NCBI GenBank assembly: GCA_018648645.1
Contig: JABGQS010000001.1
Span: forward strand, 62,001-126,000
DNA length: 64,000 bases
Origin: Clostridia bacterium
GTDB taxonomy: Bacteria; Bacillota; Clostridia; Christensenellales; SZUA-584
Direction: 5' to 3'
A program made the position numbers and the translations under genes. The notes beneath the pieces were generated by a model. The model made no database searches and was not told where the DNA came from. It saw only the letters and a list, made by a program, of their open reading frames with translations. This document shows positions 8,287 through 15,530 of the stretch, in pieces (positions within the stretch are counted from its first letter, which is position 1; the number at the start of each line of letters is the position of its first letter).

Positions 8287-8745
8287 TTAGTCTTGATCTA
8301 TTATTGAATCGAGCATTAGGCGCGCTTTCAGGTCGTCGCCCGACAATGACGAGCGGTGCAAATGGCCGGCGTGCTTGTTGCGCGCGGCGTTGATGTAGAG
8401 CTTCAGCTCGCCGGGAGTGATGCGTATTGCGCCCGCTTCGAAAACGGACAGTTGCTCGAGATAGTCCGCGGTGACGACTTTTAACCGTCGTTTGCTTTGC
8501 TTGACCGTGCGCTGAATGTATGTGTCGGCAGTGACGCCGTGCTCGGTATAGACCACTGTGACCAGCCCCTGTTTTTCTTCGATGCCCGCAGTTTTTTTGT
8601 TGTATGCGTCAAAAACCACTGTGATATTCTCGCCCGAAAAGCCTGCGTAATCATCGAGGACATGCAAAAGCGTATGCCGGGCGTCCTCTAGATTAGCCAC
8701 ATCGAGACCCCACGCGTGGATTACGTTGTACCCGTCCACAAGCAT
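8287..8745 (-). CDS. yacP: NYN-domain endoribonuclease, YacP/Rae1 family
   Basis: Matches the YacP/Rae1 family; in Bacillus subtilis Rae1 is a ribosome-associated mRNA endonuclease. The 152-residue protein opens with MLVDGYNVIHAW, which supplies the first catalytic Asp of the PIN-like NYN fold. VVFDAYNKK, TADTYIQRTV and VVTADYLEQ provide further acidic positions. Its ATG overlaps the rlmB stop by one base (TAATG), so it is translationally coupled. It is slightly shorter than typical members (about 170 residues). Confidence 0.88.
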   Translation of the reverse strand: MLVDGYNVIHAWGLDVANLEDARHTLLHVLDDYAGFSGENITVVFDAYNKKTAGIEEKQGLVTVVYTEHGVTADTYIQRTVKQSKRRLKVVTADYLEQLSVFEAGAIRITPGELKLYINAARNKHAGHLHRSSLSGDDLKARLMLDSIIDQD

Positions 8746-9494
8746 TAGAGTAAATCCTGCCGTGCTTTTTCGTACATGAGCACGCCTGCCGCGACCGACG
8801 CGTTCAGCGAGCCTGTCTGCCCCTTCATAGGTATGCTGGCCAGAAGGTCGCAGTTCTCGAGCACGAGGCGGGAGATGCCTTCACCTTCGCTGCCGATAAC
8901 GAGCGCGATTGGACCCTTCAAATTCAGCGTGTCTGCACGCTCGCCTGTTTGCTCTGCGGCGACAATCCAAAGCCCTTTGTCCTTTAGCTCTTTGATGGTT
9001 TCGGTCAGGTTGGTGACTTTGACGATTGGTAAAAGCTCTGCTGCGCCCGAGCTTGTTTTGTATGCGACGGCGGAGAGCGATGCGCTTCTTCGTTTGCCGA
9101 GGATGACGCCGTGTGCGCCCAAAACCTCTGCGCTTCGGATGATGGAACCGAGGTTCCCTTCGTCCGTGATGCTGTCTAGTATAACGACAAACGGAGGCTG
9201 TGCCCGCTGCTCTGCGAGCTCAAAAACGTCGCTTAGCTCGCTGTAGTCCTTTGCTGCGACAACCGCAACAACGCCTTGATGATTTGCGGGGTTTCCGCCG
9301 TGTCCAAACTCCATAGTCAAGCTGTCGAGCTTACGCTTGTCCACCCGAACGATGGGCAGCTTATGTTTTTTTGCCAGCGATAAAATCTCCCGTACGCTTG
9401 GGTCGTCGATGTCCTTTGCGGCGAGTATTTTGTCGAGTGGTCTGTCCGATTTGATTGCTGCTTTTACTGTGTTTCTTCCAAAAATTACGTCCAT
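8745..9494 (-). CDS. rlmB: 23S rRNA (guanosine-2'-O-)-methyltransferase RlmB, TrmH family
   Basis: SPOUT-class enzyme expected to methylate G2251 of 23S rRNA. The 249-residue product starts with the substrate-binding domain (MDVIFGRNTVKAAI) and has the three trefoil-knot motifs of the TrmH family: DSITDEGNLGSIIRSAE, VIGSEGEGISRLV and IPMKGQTGSLNASVAAGVLMYE. An AAGGGG ribosome site precedes the ATG. It lies between mrnC and yacP as in many Bacillota. Confidence 0.94.
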   Translation of the reverse strand: MDVIFGRNTVKAAIKSDRPLDKILAAKDIDDPSVREILSLAKKHKLPIVRVDKRKLDSLTMEFGHGGNPANHQGVVAVVAAKDYSELSDVFELAEQRAQPPFVVILDSITDEGNLGSIIRSAEVLGAHGVILGKRRSASLSAVAYKTSSGAAELLPIVKVTNLTETIKELKDKGLWIVAAEQTGERADTLNLKGPIALVIGSEGEGISRLVLENCDLLASIPMKGQTGSLNASVAAGVLMYEKARQDLL

Positions 9495-9515
9495 TTATTC
9501 CCCTTTGATTTGCGA

Positions 9516-9932
9516 TTATTTTCCCTTTAAAAAGTGAGCGATTACAATGCCCATCAATTCGTCCATGCGCGCGGTTTGTCCTGTTAAATACAAATATCCA
9601 ATGACCGCTTCGATTGCTGTAGCCATCGAATAGTCCTGAAAGCTCATGTTCTTTGGCGGACGTGATTTTGTGTTTTTACCGTAGCCAAAAATCTCGCGCT
9701 CGCGCTCGCTAAGCTGTGGCAAGACAAGCGTCGCGGCAGCTGCCTGAGCCTTTGCGTTGACAACGCCGGAAGCCAGCTTGTGCAAAGCCTGCACCTTGCC
9801 CATCTGTTTTTTGACGATATGTGTGCGCACGTAAAGGTCGTACACCGTGTCGCCGATGTACGCTAGATTAAGCGCGCTGAACTCGCGTATTTTGTTGTCG
9901 CTGACCACAGCGTTTATATCATGTGTTTCCAT
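9516..9932 (-). CDS. mrnC: Mini-ribonuclease 3 (MrnC)
   Basis: A 138-residue RNase III-like protein without a double-stranded-RNA-binding domain; in Bacillus it matures 23S rRNA ends. The catalytic-helix motif NLAYIGDTVYDLYVR is at about residues 22-36, and the family's basic loop KNTKSRPPKN follows. The first in-frame codons are TTG at 9935 and ATG at 9932; neither has a ribosome site, and a TATAAT ends only six bases before the TTG, so the message may be leaderless. The usual upstream cysS is absent, so mrnC starts this operon. Confidence 0.9.
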   Translation of the reverse strand: METHDINAVVSDNKIREFSALNLAYIGDTVYDLYVRTHIVKKQMGKVQALHKLASGVVNAKAQAAAATLVLPQLSEREREIFGYGKNTKSRPPKNMSFQDYSMATAIEAVIGYLYLTGQTARMDELMGIVIAHFLKGK

Positions 9933-9940
9933 CAAAACTG

Positions 9941-9968
9941 ATTATAACATAATTGGCGGATATAACAA
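9941..9968 (-). promoter_or_regulatory. Putative promoter for mrnC-rlmB-yacP
   Basis: On the minus strand, TTGTTA (9963-9968) and TATAAT (9941-9946) are 16 bases apart. The transcript would start at or next to the mrnC start codon. Confidence 0.55.
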
Positions 9969-10005
9969 GCGGGCGGGAGGAAAAAAGAGTGATGGGGGAG
10001 GAAGG

Positions 10006-10368
10006 CTATTTGTGTTTGTTTACGTTTTTAGTTGCGATGATTTTGCACGAGTCGTCTTGAAACACGACATCGCCGGACAATACAGGCGCGGGTAGTTGCA
10101 GCCCTTTTAGTATGGTCACATACTTTGAAATATCGGTCAACGGGATTTGCCCTTCGCTACGTGTGCTGATAAGCGGAAGGGTGCCGCCACTGACGAGCAC
10201 GCTGAACGTTAAGGTACGCATTGGGTTGGTGATTTCCTGCAGCGCAAAATCGTGCGCGCGTTTGCATGTGCCACCCGTAAGGCTGGTAATCTCTTTGGTG
10301 CTTTCATCGTATTCGATTTTGAGGTGGCAGCTGTTTGGGCACAGTACGCACATAATCTCTTTATTCAT
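10006..10368 (-). CDS. DUF1667 family cysteine-containing protein
   Basis: A 120-residue protein of the DUF1667 family, which typically sits beside glycerol-3-phosphate dehydrogenase-type flavoproteins. Four cysteines (MCVLCPNSC at residues 6-14 and GGTCKRA near 34) could bind a metal or iron-sulfur cluster, and ITNPMRTLTFSV is the most typical part of the rest. It overlaps the upstream oxidoreductase gene by eight bases, so the two are translationally coupled. Biochemical role unproven; by context an electron-transfer or stability partner of the dehydrogenase. Confidence 0.85.
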   Translation of the reverse strand: MNKEIMCVLCPNSCHLKIEYDESTKEITSLTGGTCKRAHDFALQEITNPMRTLTFSVLVSGGTLPLISTRSEGQIPLTDISKYVTILKGLQLPAPVLSGDVVFQDDSCKIIATKNVNKHK

Positions 10369-11614
10369 TTAATTGCACCACAATCCTTTTGGCTAGAGAA
10401 ATCTCTTCTTTGCTCAGTTTGATATGTATCATTTCGGCGGGAATCAGTCTGTCAAAGTGTTTGGTATGCAGTATTGTTTGACCATTCATAAACGTTATAT
10501 CGCCGCCGTCGTAGTGCGGGGTTTTGACGCGCATGGCGAACGTTACGTCCTTGGTGCCTGAGACGGTGTTGGGCGTGACGTACGAGATGCCGCTGCCCGC
10601 GGTTACTTTGATATCGCACGCACAGACTTGGTCGCCCATGATGTAGTCGTATGCGCATTTGCCGGTGTATTCGCTTTCGAGAGAGACCCAATCGACAAGG
10701 TCGTTGACGTGCAGCACGTTGCCGCAGCAAAACAATCCGTCGTGACTTGTCATGTTGTTCTCGTTGACGTACGCGCCGTTGGTGTTCTCGTATATTTTGG
10801 TGCCGCTCGGCAAAAGCTCTATTTCGGGCAGCAGACCGACAGCGAGAATCAGCGTATCGCAATCGATTGTTCGACTGGTGCCGGTGAGGCACAGGTGCTC
10901 GTCAAAGTCGGAAATTGTCACGGCAGTCAGAGCAGGGTAGCCGTGAATGCGCGTCACCGATTTTTGCAGATGCAACGGAATGTCGAAGTCGTTTAGACAC
11001 TGTTGGACATTGCGCAGAAGCCCGCTTGGGTATGGCAGAATCTCGTATACGCCGAGTACTTTTGCGCCTTCGAGGGTCAATCGTCGTGCCATGATGAGCC
11101 CGATGTCGCCGCTGCCCACGATGACCACGCGACTGCCGACCTTGATGTTTTGTAGATTAACGAGGTTTTGCACGGTGCCTGCTGTGTATACACCGCTGGG
11201 GTGCGTGCCCGCAACGCCGATGTTAAACGCTGTGCGCTCGCGGCAGCCCATGGCGAAAATAACTGTTTTGTAACGTATGCCGATGTAGCCCGATTTGCTG
11301 TTGAGGGTCATGGTGCCATCCGCTATTTGCGTGGCGTAGCTGTTCGTCATAATCTCGATATTGCTATCATAAACTTCGTCTTCGTATCGCTGCGAGTATT
11401 CGGGACCTGTGAGTATCTCTTTAAAAATGTGCAGACCAAAACCATCGTGGATGCATTGCAGCAATATTCCGCCAAGGAGCTCATTACGCTCGACGATGAG
11501 GATGCTGCAATTCGTATCGCCCTGCGACTGTGCCTGCGCCTTTGCACCTAGCGCCGCGGCAAGCCCTGCCGGGCCTCCTCCGATTATAACGATGTCTTTT
11601 TCGATATAGTTCAT
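10361..11614 (-). CDS. NAD(P)/FAD-dependent oxidoreductase of the glycerol-3-phosphate dehydrogenase operon
   Basis: A 417-residue pyridine-nucleotide-type flavoprotein. The ATG at 11614 places the FAD motif DIVIIGGGPAGLAAALGA at residues 7-24; the longer open frame upstream runs into the preceding gene and is rejected. An NAD-binding motif VVIVGSGDIGLIMARR follows mid-protein, and GLFCCGNVLHVNDLVDW marks the second FAD segment. It begins six bases after the glpA-like stop and overlaps the DUF1667 gene. By operon context it should pass electrons from glycerol 3-phosphate oxidation to NAD or another acceptor. Confidence 0.85.
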   Translation of the reverse strand: MNYIEKDIVIIGGGPAGLAAALGAKAQAQSQGDTNCSILIVERNELLGGILLQCIHDGFGLHIFKEILTGPEYSQRYEDEVYDSNIEIMTNSYATQIADGTMTLNSKSGYIGIRYKTVIFAMGCRERTAFNIGVAGTHPSGVYTAGTVQNLVNLQNIKVGSRVVIVGSGDIGLIMARRLTLEGAKVLGVYEILPYPSGLLRNVQQCLNDFDIPLHLQKSVTRIHGYPALTAVTISDFDEHLCLTGTSRTIDCDTLILAVGLLPEIELLPSGTKIYENTNGAYVNENNMTSHDGLFCCGNVLHVNDLVDWVSLESEYTGKCAYDYIMGDQVCACDIKVTAGSGISYVTPNTVSGTKDVTFAMRVKTPHYDGGDITFMNGQTILHTKHFDRLIPAEMIHIKLSKEEISLAKRIVVQLNE

Positions 11615-11619
11615 AATAC

Positions 11620-13092
11620 CTATTTGCCTCTCAGCTTGGTGAACATCTGTGTATTTTTGCCGCTTGCTGTAATGTCTTGCGCAGATATGCCAAACTCCTG
11701 CTCTAGCACTGATGTAATCTTTGGCAGACAAAAGCCGCTTTGGCATCTGCCCATCATGGCACCTGTGCGCATCTTCATGCTGCGCAGCGATGTTGCGCCG
11801 AGCGGGTTGTTATATGCTGTGATGAGCTCTGCGCGCGTTACCTGCTCGCAACGGCATACGATGTCGCCGTAGTTTGGGTCGGATGCAACAGCTTCAATGC
11901 GCTCATCATCGCTCATATTTCTGTATTTCGCTGCGGCTTTGGGCAAGTATGCCCAGTCGGTTTTTTTGGTGAGCTTGAGATGATTTTTCACCATGGGCAG
12001 AATCATTTCTGCGATGGCGGGCGCGGCGGTAAGCCCCGGGCTTTCGATGCCGACAGTGTTGATGAAGCCGGCGATGTCGTCTCTGTCTTCGATAACAAAA
12101 TCAGCATTGCCGCCGATCTCGGGCGGTGTCAGCTTTGGACGAAGCCCAGAGAAGTGTCGTATGAAATCGCTCGTTGTTAGCCCCGGCATCATGTTGTGCC
12201 CGACGGTACTGAGCGCACCAAGAACATCTGCTGTGCAGGAATATCCGTCGTCGAAACTTGTATACTCTGCGCTTGGACCAATCATGATGTTGCCGCGCGT
12301 TGTGGGTGTAAGATGTATGCCGAGACCCGGCTCGTCCGCTCTGGGTGTTGGGTAGACTAGCGTGTGCAAACCGCCGCTCTTTGCGCGGTCGAGAATCCAA
12401 TACTCGCCTTTGCACGGGTATACGCAATAGTCGTCGATACCGAGCATTTTGCAGATTTGGTCGGCGAAAAGCCCTGCGCAGTTGATTAACACTTTGGACG
12501 TGAAAGATTGACCGATCGCTTTGACAGAAAAGCCGTCATGGAGGTGGTCTATACCAGTTATCGTCGTGTTCAGATATATGTCTACACCGTTTGCCAGCGC
12601 GGTCTCTGCCATGTTGATGGTCAGCTGGTATGGGTTCACGATGCTGCTGGACGGCGAGTATAGTGCACCGATGCCTTTTGCGCCCGGTTGTATTTTCTCG
12701 ATAGTATATGCGTCAACAATCTGTAGATCGGGCACACCGTTTTGCTTGCCTTGGTCGAGCAGTCGCTCTAGGGTTTTGACATCCTCGTCGGTTCGTGCAA
12801 CGGTCAGTTTACCGATGTTGTCAAACTCGACACCGAGATTTTTGGTCATCCGGAAGAGCATCTCGTTTCCGCGCACGGATAGGCGCGCTCTAAGCGAGCC
12901 CGGCGAGTAGTTGAAGCCGGAGTGTGAGACACCGCTGTTTCGAGAGCTTGTCTGCTGCCCGACATCGCTGTCCTTCTCCAGCAGCGCGGTTTTGATGTTG
13001 TATCGGCTGAGCTCCAGCGCAATCGCCGCGCCGACAACACCGCCGCCGACGATTACTACATCAAAGTTTTTAGCCACATTTTTGTCTGTCAA
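11620..13092 (-). CDS. glpA: FAD-dependent glycerol-3-phosphate dehydrogenase, GlpA-like with [2Fe-2S] domain
   Basis: Predicted to oxidise glycerol 3-phosphate to dihydroxyacetone phosphate. The 490-residue protein has a DAO-fold FAD motif (DVVIVGGGVVGAAIALEL, residues 11-28) and a C-terminal BFD-like [2Fe-2S] domain with Cys413, Cys415, Cys450 and Cys455 (CRC and CQSGFC). The start is TTG at 13092 with GAGG nine bases upstream. It is first of a three-gene operon with the NAD/FAD oxidoreductase and DUF1667. The same architecture occurs in other small-molecule oxidases, so substrate is inferred from the operon and nearby glpP. Confidence 0.85.
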   Translation of the reverse strand: MTDKNVAKNFDVVIVGGGVVGAAIALELSRYNIKTALLEKDSDVGQQTSSRNSGVSHSGFNYSPGSLRARLSVRGNEMLFRMTKNLGVEFDNIGKLTVARTDEDVKTLERLLDQGKQNGVPDLQIVDAYTIEKIQPGAKGIGALYSPSSSIVNPYQLTINMAETALANGVDIYLNTTITGIDHLHDGFSVKAIGQSFTSKVLINCAGLFADQICKMLGIDDYCVYPCKGEYWILDRAKSGGLHTLVYPTPRADEPGLGIHLTPTTRGNIMIGPSAEYTSFDDGYSCTADVLGALSTVGHNMMPGLTTSDFIRHFSGLRPKLTPPEIGGNADFVIEDRDDIAGFINTVGIESPGLTAAPAIAEMILPMVKNHLKLTKKTDWAYLPKAAAKYRNMSDDERIEAVASDPNYGDIVCRCEQVTRAELITAYNNPLGATSLRSMKMRTGAMMGRCQSGFCLPKITSVLEQEFGISAQDITASGKNTQMFTKLRGK

Positions 13093-13123
13093 TGGATTTA
13101 CCTCGTATAATCACATTTGCTAC

Positions 13124-13152
13124 AGTATATCATATGTATGGTGAGCGGATAA
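13124..13152 (-). promoter_or_regulatory. Possible promoter of the glpA operon
   Basis: On the minus strand, TATACT (13124-13129) lies 17 bases from TTATCC (13147-13152), a weak -35. The region to the start codon is about 35 bases and holds no terminator hairpin. Confidence 0.4.
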
Positions 13153-13160
13153 ATAAAAAG

Positions 13161-13189
13161 TTGCAATGATGCGACTTCTTTTATATAAT
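13161..13189 (+). promoter_or_regulatory. Promoter of the SCIFF gene
   Basis: TTGCAA (13161-13166) and TATAAT (13184-13189) are 17 bases apart. It diverges from the glpA promoter region and lies 27 bases before the SCIFF start. Confidence 0.82.
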
Positions 13190-13216
13190 TACGGTAGCGA
13201 AACGAGGAGGAAACAC

Positions 13217-13363
13217 ATGAAGAATATTAAAGTAGTTGTAAAGGGCAACCTCAAAGACAACGTTAAAAAGACAGGATGCGGCGAGTGCCAGACGTCTTGT
13301 CAATCGGCATGCAAAACGTCGTGTACGCTTGCAAACCAGAAGTGTGAGAATAAGTACAGATAG
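13217..13363 (+). CDS. scfA: Six-cysteine ranthipeptide precursor SCIFF
   Basis: A 48-residue RiPP precursor. Six cysteines at 21, 24, 28, 32, 36 and 43 lie in the characteristic segment CGECQTSCQSACKTSC, with an N-terminal leader rich in Lys and Val. The ATG at 13217 is preceded by GAGGAGG; the longer frame from 13166 overlaps the promoter and is rejected. In this family a radical SAM enzyme forms thioether bonds from cysteine to threonine side chains (gamma carbon). The maturase follows 81 bases downstream. SCIFF is nearly universal in Clostridia but its biological role is unsettled. Confidence 0.95.
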   Translation: MKNIKVVVKGNLKDNVKKTGCGECQTSCQSACKTSCTLANQKCENKYR

Positions 13364-13444
13364 TAGACAGACATAAAAAACAAGCAATCAACTTTTGGGT
13401 GTTCAGTTATGCTGGGTGCCTAATTTGATTTTAGGGAGATAAAC

Positions 13445-14767
13445 TTGGTACACACGTTTGAGTACAAAAACGAATATTTTGCGCTGGATGTGCAGAGTGG
13501 CAGCGTGCTTGCGGTTGACAAAAGCGCGTATGAAGCGATAGGTGTGCTTTGCCGTTTGGACAACATTGATGCGGCACTAGCAAGCAACAGCGATGATCCG
13601 ATATACGCGCAGATTAGGGAGCTGAGAGACGAAGGGCTGTTGTTCTCTGCTGAGGAGCAGTGCGAGCAAGCTGAGCCGAGCGTCATTAAGGCGATGTGTT
13701 TGCACCTCGCGCACGACTGCAACCTGCGGTGCGAGTATTGCTTTGCAAAAGGCGGCGCGTTTGATGGCAAGCGCGAGCTGATGAGCGTGGGCGTGGCAAA
13801 GGCGGCGATTGATTATTTGGTTGCGGCATCAGGAAGCCGACGCAATTTGGAGATTGACTTTTTTGGCGGAGAGCCGCTGCTGAACTTTGGTGTGCTGAAG
13901 CAAACGGTTGAGTATGCGCGCAGCATCGAGGTGCAAAACGAGAAGAATTTTAGATTTACCGTGACAACAAACGGGTATAAAATCACGGACGAGATGGAAC
14001 GGTACTTGAACGAGAATATGGACAACCTCGTCATCAGTATAGACGGGCGTGAGCAGGTGCACGATGCTACGCGCAAGACGGTGGGCGGCAAAGGCAGCTA
14101 CGCAAGAGTTGTGGAGAATGCCAAAAAGCTGACACTAAACCGACAGGGTGAGTATTATGTGCGCGGAACGTTTACGGCGGACAATCTCGATTTTGCGAGC
14201 GATGTGCTGCATGTGGCGGATTTGGGGTTTTACGGCGTGTCGATTGAGCCGGTGGTGACAACAATGGACAACGCGATAAAGCGCGAGCATTTGGATGCGA
14301 TATATACCGAGTACGAAAGGCTGGCGGACGAGTATGTGAAGCGCGAAAAGCAAGGCGATGGGTTTGTGTTCTTTCACTTCATGGTGGATTTAACCGGCGG
14401 ACCGTGCAGGAAAAAGCGTATACGCGGGTGTGGCGCGGGGACGGAGTATATCGCGGTGGCACCGAACGGCGACATATATCCTTGTCACCAGTTTGTGCAA
14501 CAGTATGAGTATAAGATGGGCAGCGTGTTTGAGACAGGGCTGGACAGCGAAATTGCGAAGCAGTTTGACGATGCGGACATATACCATATTGAAGGATGCA
14601 GCGAGTGCTGGGCGAAGTATTATTGCAGCGGCGGGTGTGTGGCAGCGAACCAAAGCGTGAACGGCGATATGCTAAAGCGCTACGAGATTGGCTGCGACAT
14701 GCAGAAGAAGCGCCTCGAGATCGCCATCGGCATGGAAGCGAAAAGAAAACAGGAGTGTGAGCTATGA
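13445..14767 (+). CDS. scfB: SCIFF radical SAM maturase
   Basis: A 440-residue radical SAM/SPASM protein that installs thioether crosslinks on the SCIFF peptide. The N-terminal 80 residues fit a peptide-recognition (RRE-like) region. The radical SAM cluster motif is Cys92-X3-Cys96-X2-Cys99 (HDCNLRCEYC), followed by IDFFGGEPLL. C-terminal cysteines (GGPCRKKRIRGCG, YPCHQF, GCSECWAKYYCSGGC and a final GCDMQ) should hold two auxiliary clusters. The start is TTG at 13445 with a GGGAG site. Its stop overlaps the next gene's ATG by four bases. Confidence 0.95.
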   Translation: MVHTFEYKNEYFALDVQSGSVLAVDKSAYEAIGVLCRLDNIDAALASNSDDPIYAQIRELRDEGLLFSAEEQCEQAEPSVIKAMCLHLAHDCNLRCEYCFAKGGAFDGKRELMSVGVAKAAIDYLVAASGSRRNLEIDFFGGEPLLNFGVLKQTVEYARSIEVQNEKNFRFTVTTNGYKITDEMERYLNENMDNLVISIDGREQVHDATRKTVGGKGSYARVVENAKKLTLNRQGEYYVRGTFTADNLDFASDVLHVADLGFYGVSIEPVVTTMDNAIKREHLDAIYTEYERLADEYVKREKQGDGFVFFHFMVDLTGGPCRKKRIRGCGAGTEYIAVAPNGDIYPCHQFVQQYEYKMGSVFETGLDSEIAKQFDDADIYHIEGCSECWAKYYCSGGCVAANQSVNGDMLKRYEIGCDMQKKRLEIAIGMEAKRKQECEL

Positions 14768-15279
14768 TACAGAGTGTGAATGAGCATTATCCCGAAGTGC
14801 CGGACAGCGCGTATGTGCACCCGAGTGCGGTGGTGATTGGCAACGTGACGCTTGGAGCAAATGCGAATGTGTGGCCAAACGCTGTGCTGAGGGGCGACTT
14901 AAAGAATATCGACATCGGCGAGAACACCAACGTGCAGGACGGGAGTGTGCTGCACACGGGCAAGTATAACCTGAGCATCGGCGATAACGTCCTGGTTGGG
15001 CACAACGTTACGCTGCACTCGTGCGACATCGGGCGGAGCTGTATGATTGGCATGGGCGCGATTATTCTTGACGCGGCGAAGGTTGGTGAGAACTGCATCA
15101 TCGGTGCGGGAAGCGTGATTCCGCCGGGCGCGGTGATACCACCAGGCAGCGTTGTGATGGGCAATCCGTATAAGATAGCAAGAAAAACGACGCAGGAAGA
15201 GATCGAGTATATATTTGAGCATTGCACCAATTATGTGCAGCGGGCGAAGACGTATAAGAAGACGGCGAACATTTTGTAA
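14764..15279 (+). CDS. Gamma-carbonic anhydrase family protein
   Basis: A 171-residue left-handed beta-helix protein of the gamma-carbonic anhydrase/YrdA family. Hexapeptide repeats run from about residue 20 to 130 (VVIGNVTLGANANVWPNAVL and later turns). The metal-binding histidines appear as VLHTG and VGHNVTLHSC. The ATG overlaps the scfB stop (ATGA), so the two are translationally coupled. Many family members bind zinc without shown CO2 hydration, so activity is uncertain. Coupling to the SCIFF maturase is unusual and unexplained. Confidence 0.9.
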   Translation: MIQSVNEHYPEVPDSAYVHPSAVVIGNVTLGANANVWPNAVLRGDLKNIDIGENTNVQDGSVLHTGKYNLSIGDNVLVGHNVTLHSCDIGRSCMIGMGAIILDAAKVGENCIIGAGSVIPPGAVIPPGSVVMGNPYKIARKTTQEEIEYIFEHCTNYVQRAKTYKKTANIL

Positions 15280-15310
15280 GGCGAGAGCTTGGTTTGAATA
15301 AGCAGAAATC

Positions 15311-15344
15311 AAAACAAGGGCTGTCAATCGACAGCCCTTGTTTT
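15311..15344. terminator. Strong bidirectional terminator after the SCIFF operon
   Basis: A perfect 15-bp stem (15311-15325 with 15330-15344) with loop AATC gives T-runs on both strands. It ends the plus-strand SCIFF transcript and would also stop minus-strand read-through. Confidence 0.9.
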
Positions 15345-15356
15345 CAATATATCAAA

Positions 15357-15515
15357 GAAAATTTTCTCTTGTAAAATTTTCCTCTCGTTCACAAAATCAT
15401 AGATTTTGTGAACGATTCACCTTTAAAATACGCTTTTAAGTGAGGGGATTTCGCTATCTGCGGATAGCGATTTAGGGCGCCGCCCTAAAAACCCACAATT
15501 TTTTGAAAAAAATTG
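15357..15515. repeat. Array of six consecutive inverted repeats
   Basis: Six stem-loops follow one another with short spacers. They are GAAAATTTT (15357-15381), a perfect 13-bp repeat CGTTCACAAAATC (15386-15414), an imperfect TCAC...GTGA (15417-15443), TCGCTATC (15451-15470), TTTAGGGC (15471-15489) and CAATTTTTT (15496-15515). The block lies between convergent genes and ends 15 bases from the ackA stop. It looks like an intergenic palindromic repeat element; no open frame is present. Confidence 0.8.
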
Positions 15516-15530
15516 AGTAAAACTTTGATA

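Noticed and set aside
11615..11746. N-terminal extension of the NAD/FAD oxidoreductase to 11746
   Set aside because: It would overlap the glpA-like gene by over 100 bases and precede the FAD motif with unrelated sequence; ATG 11614 puts the motif where expected.
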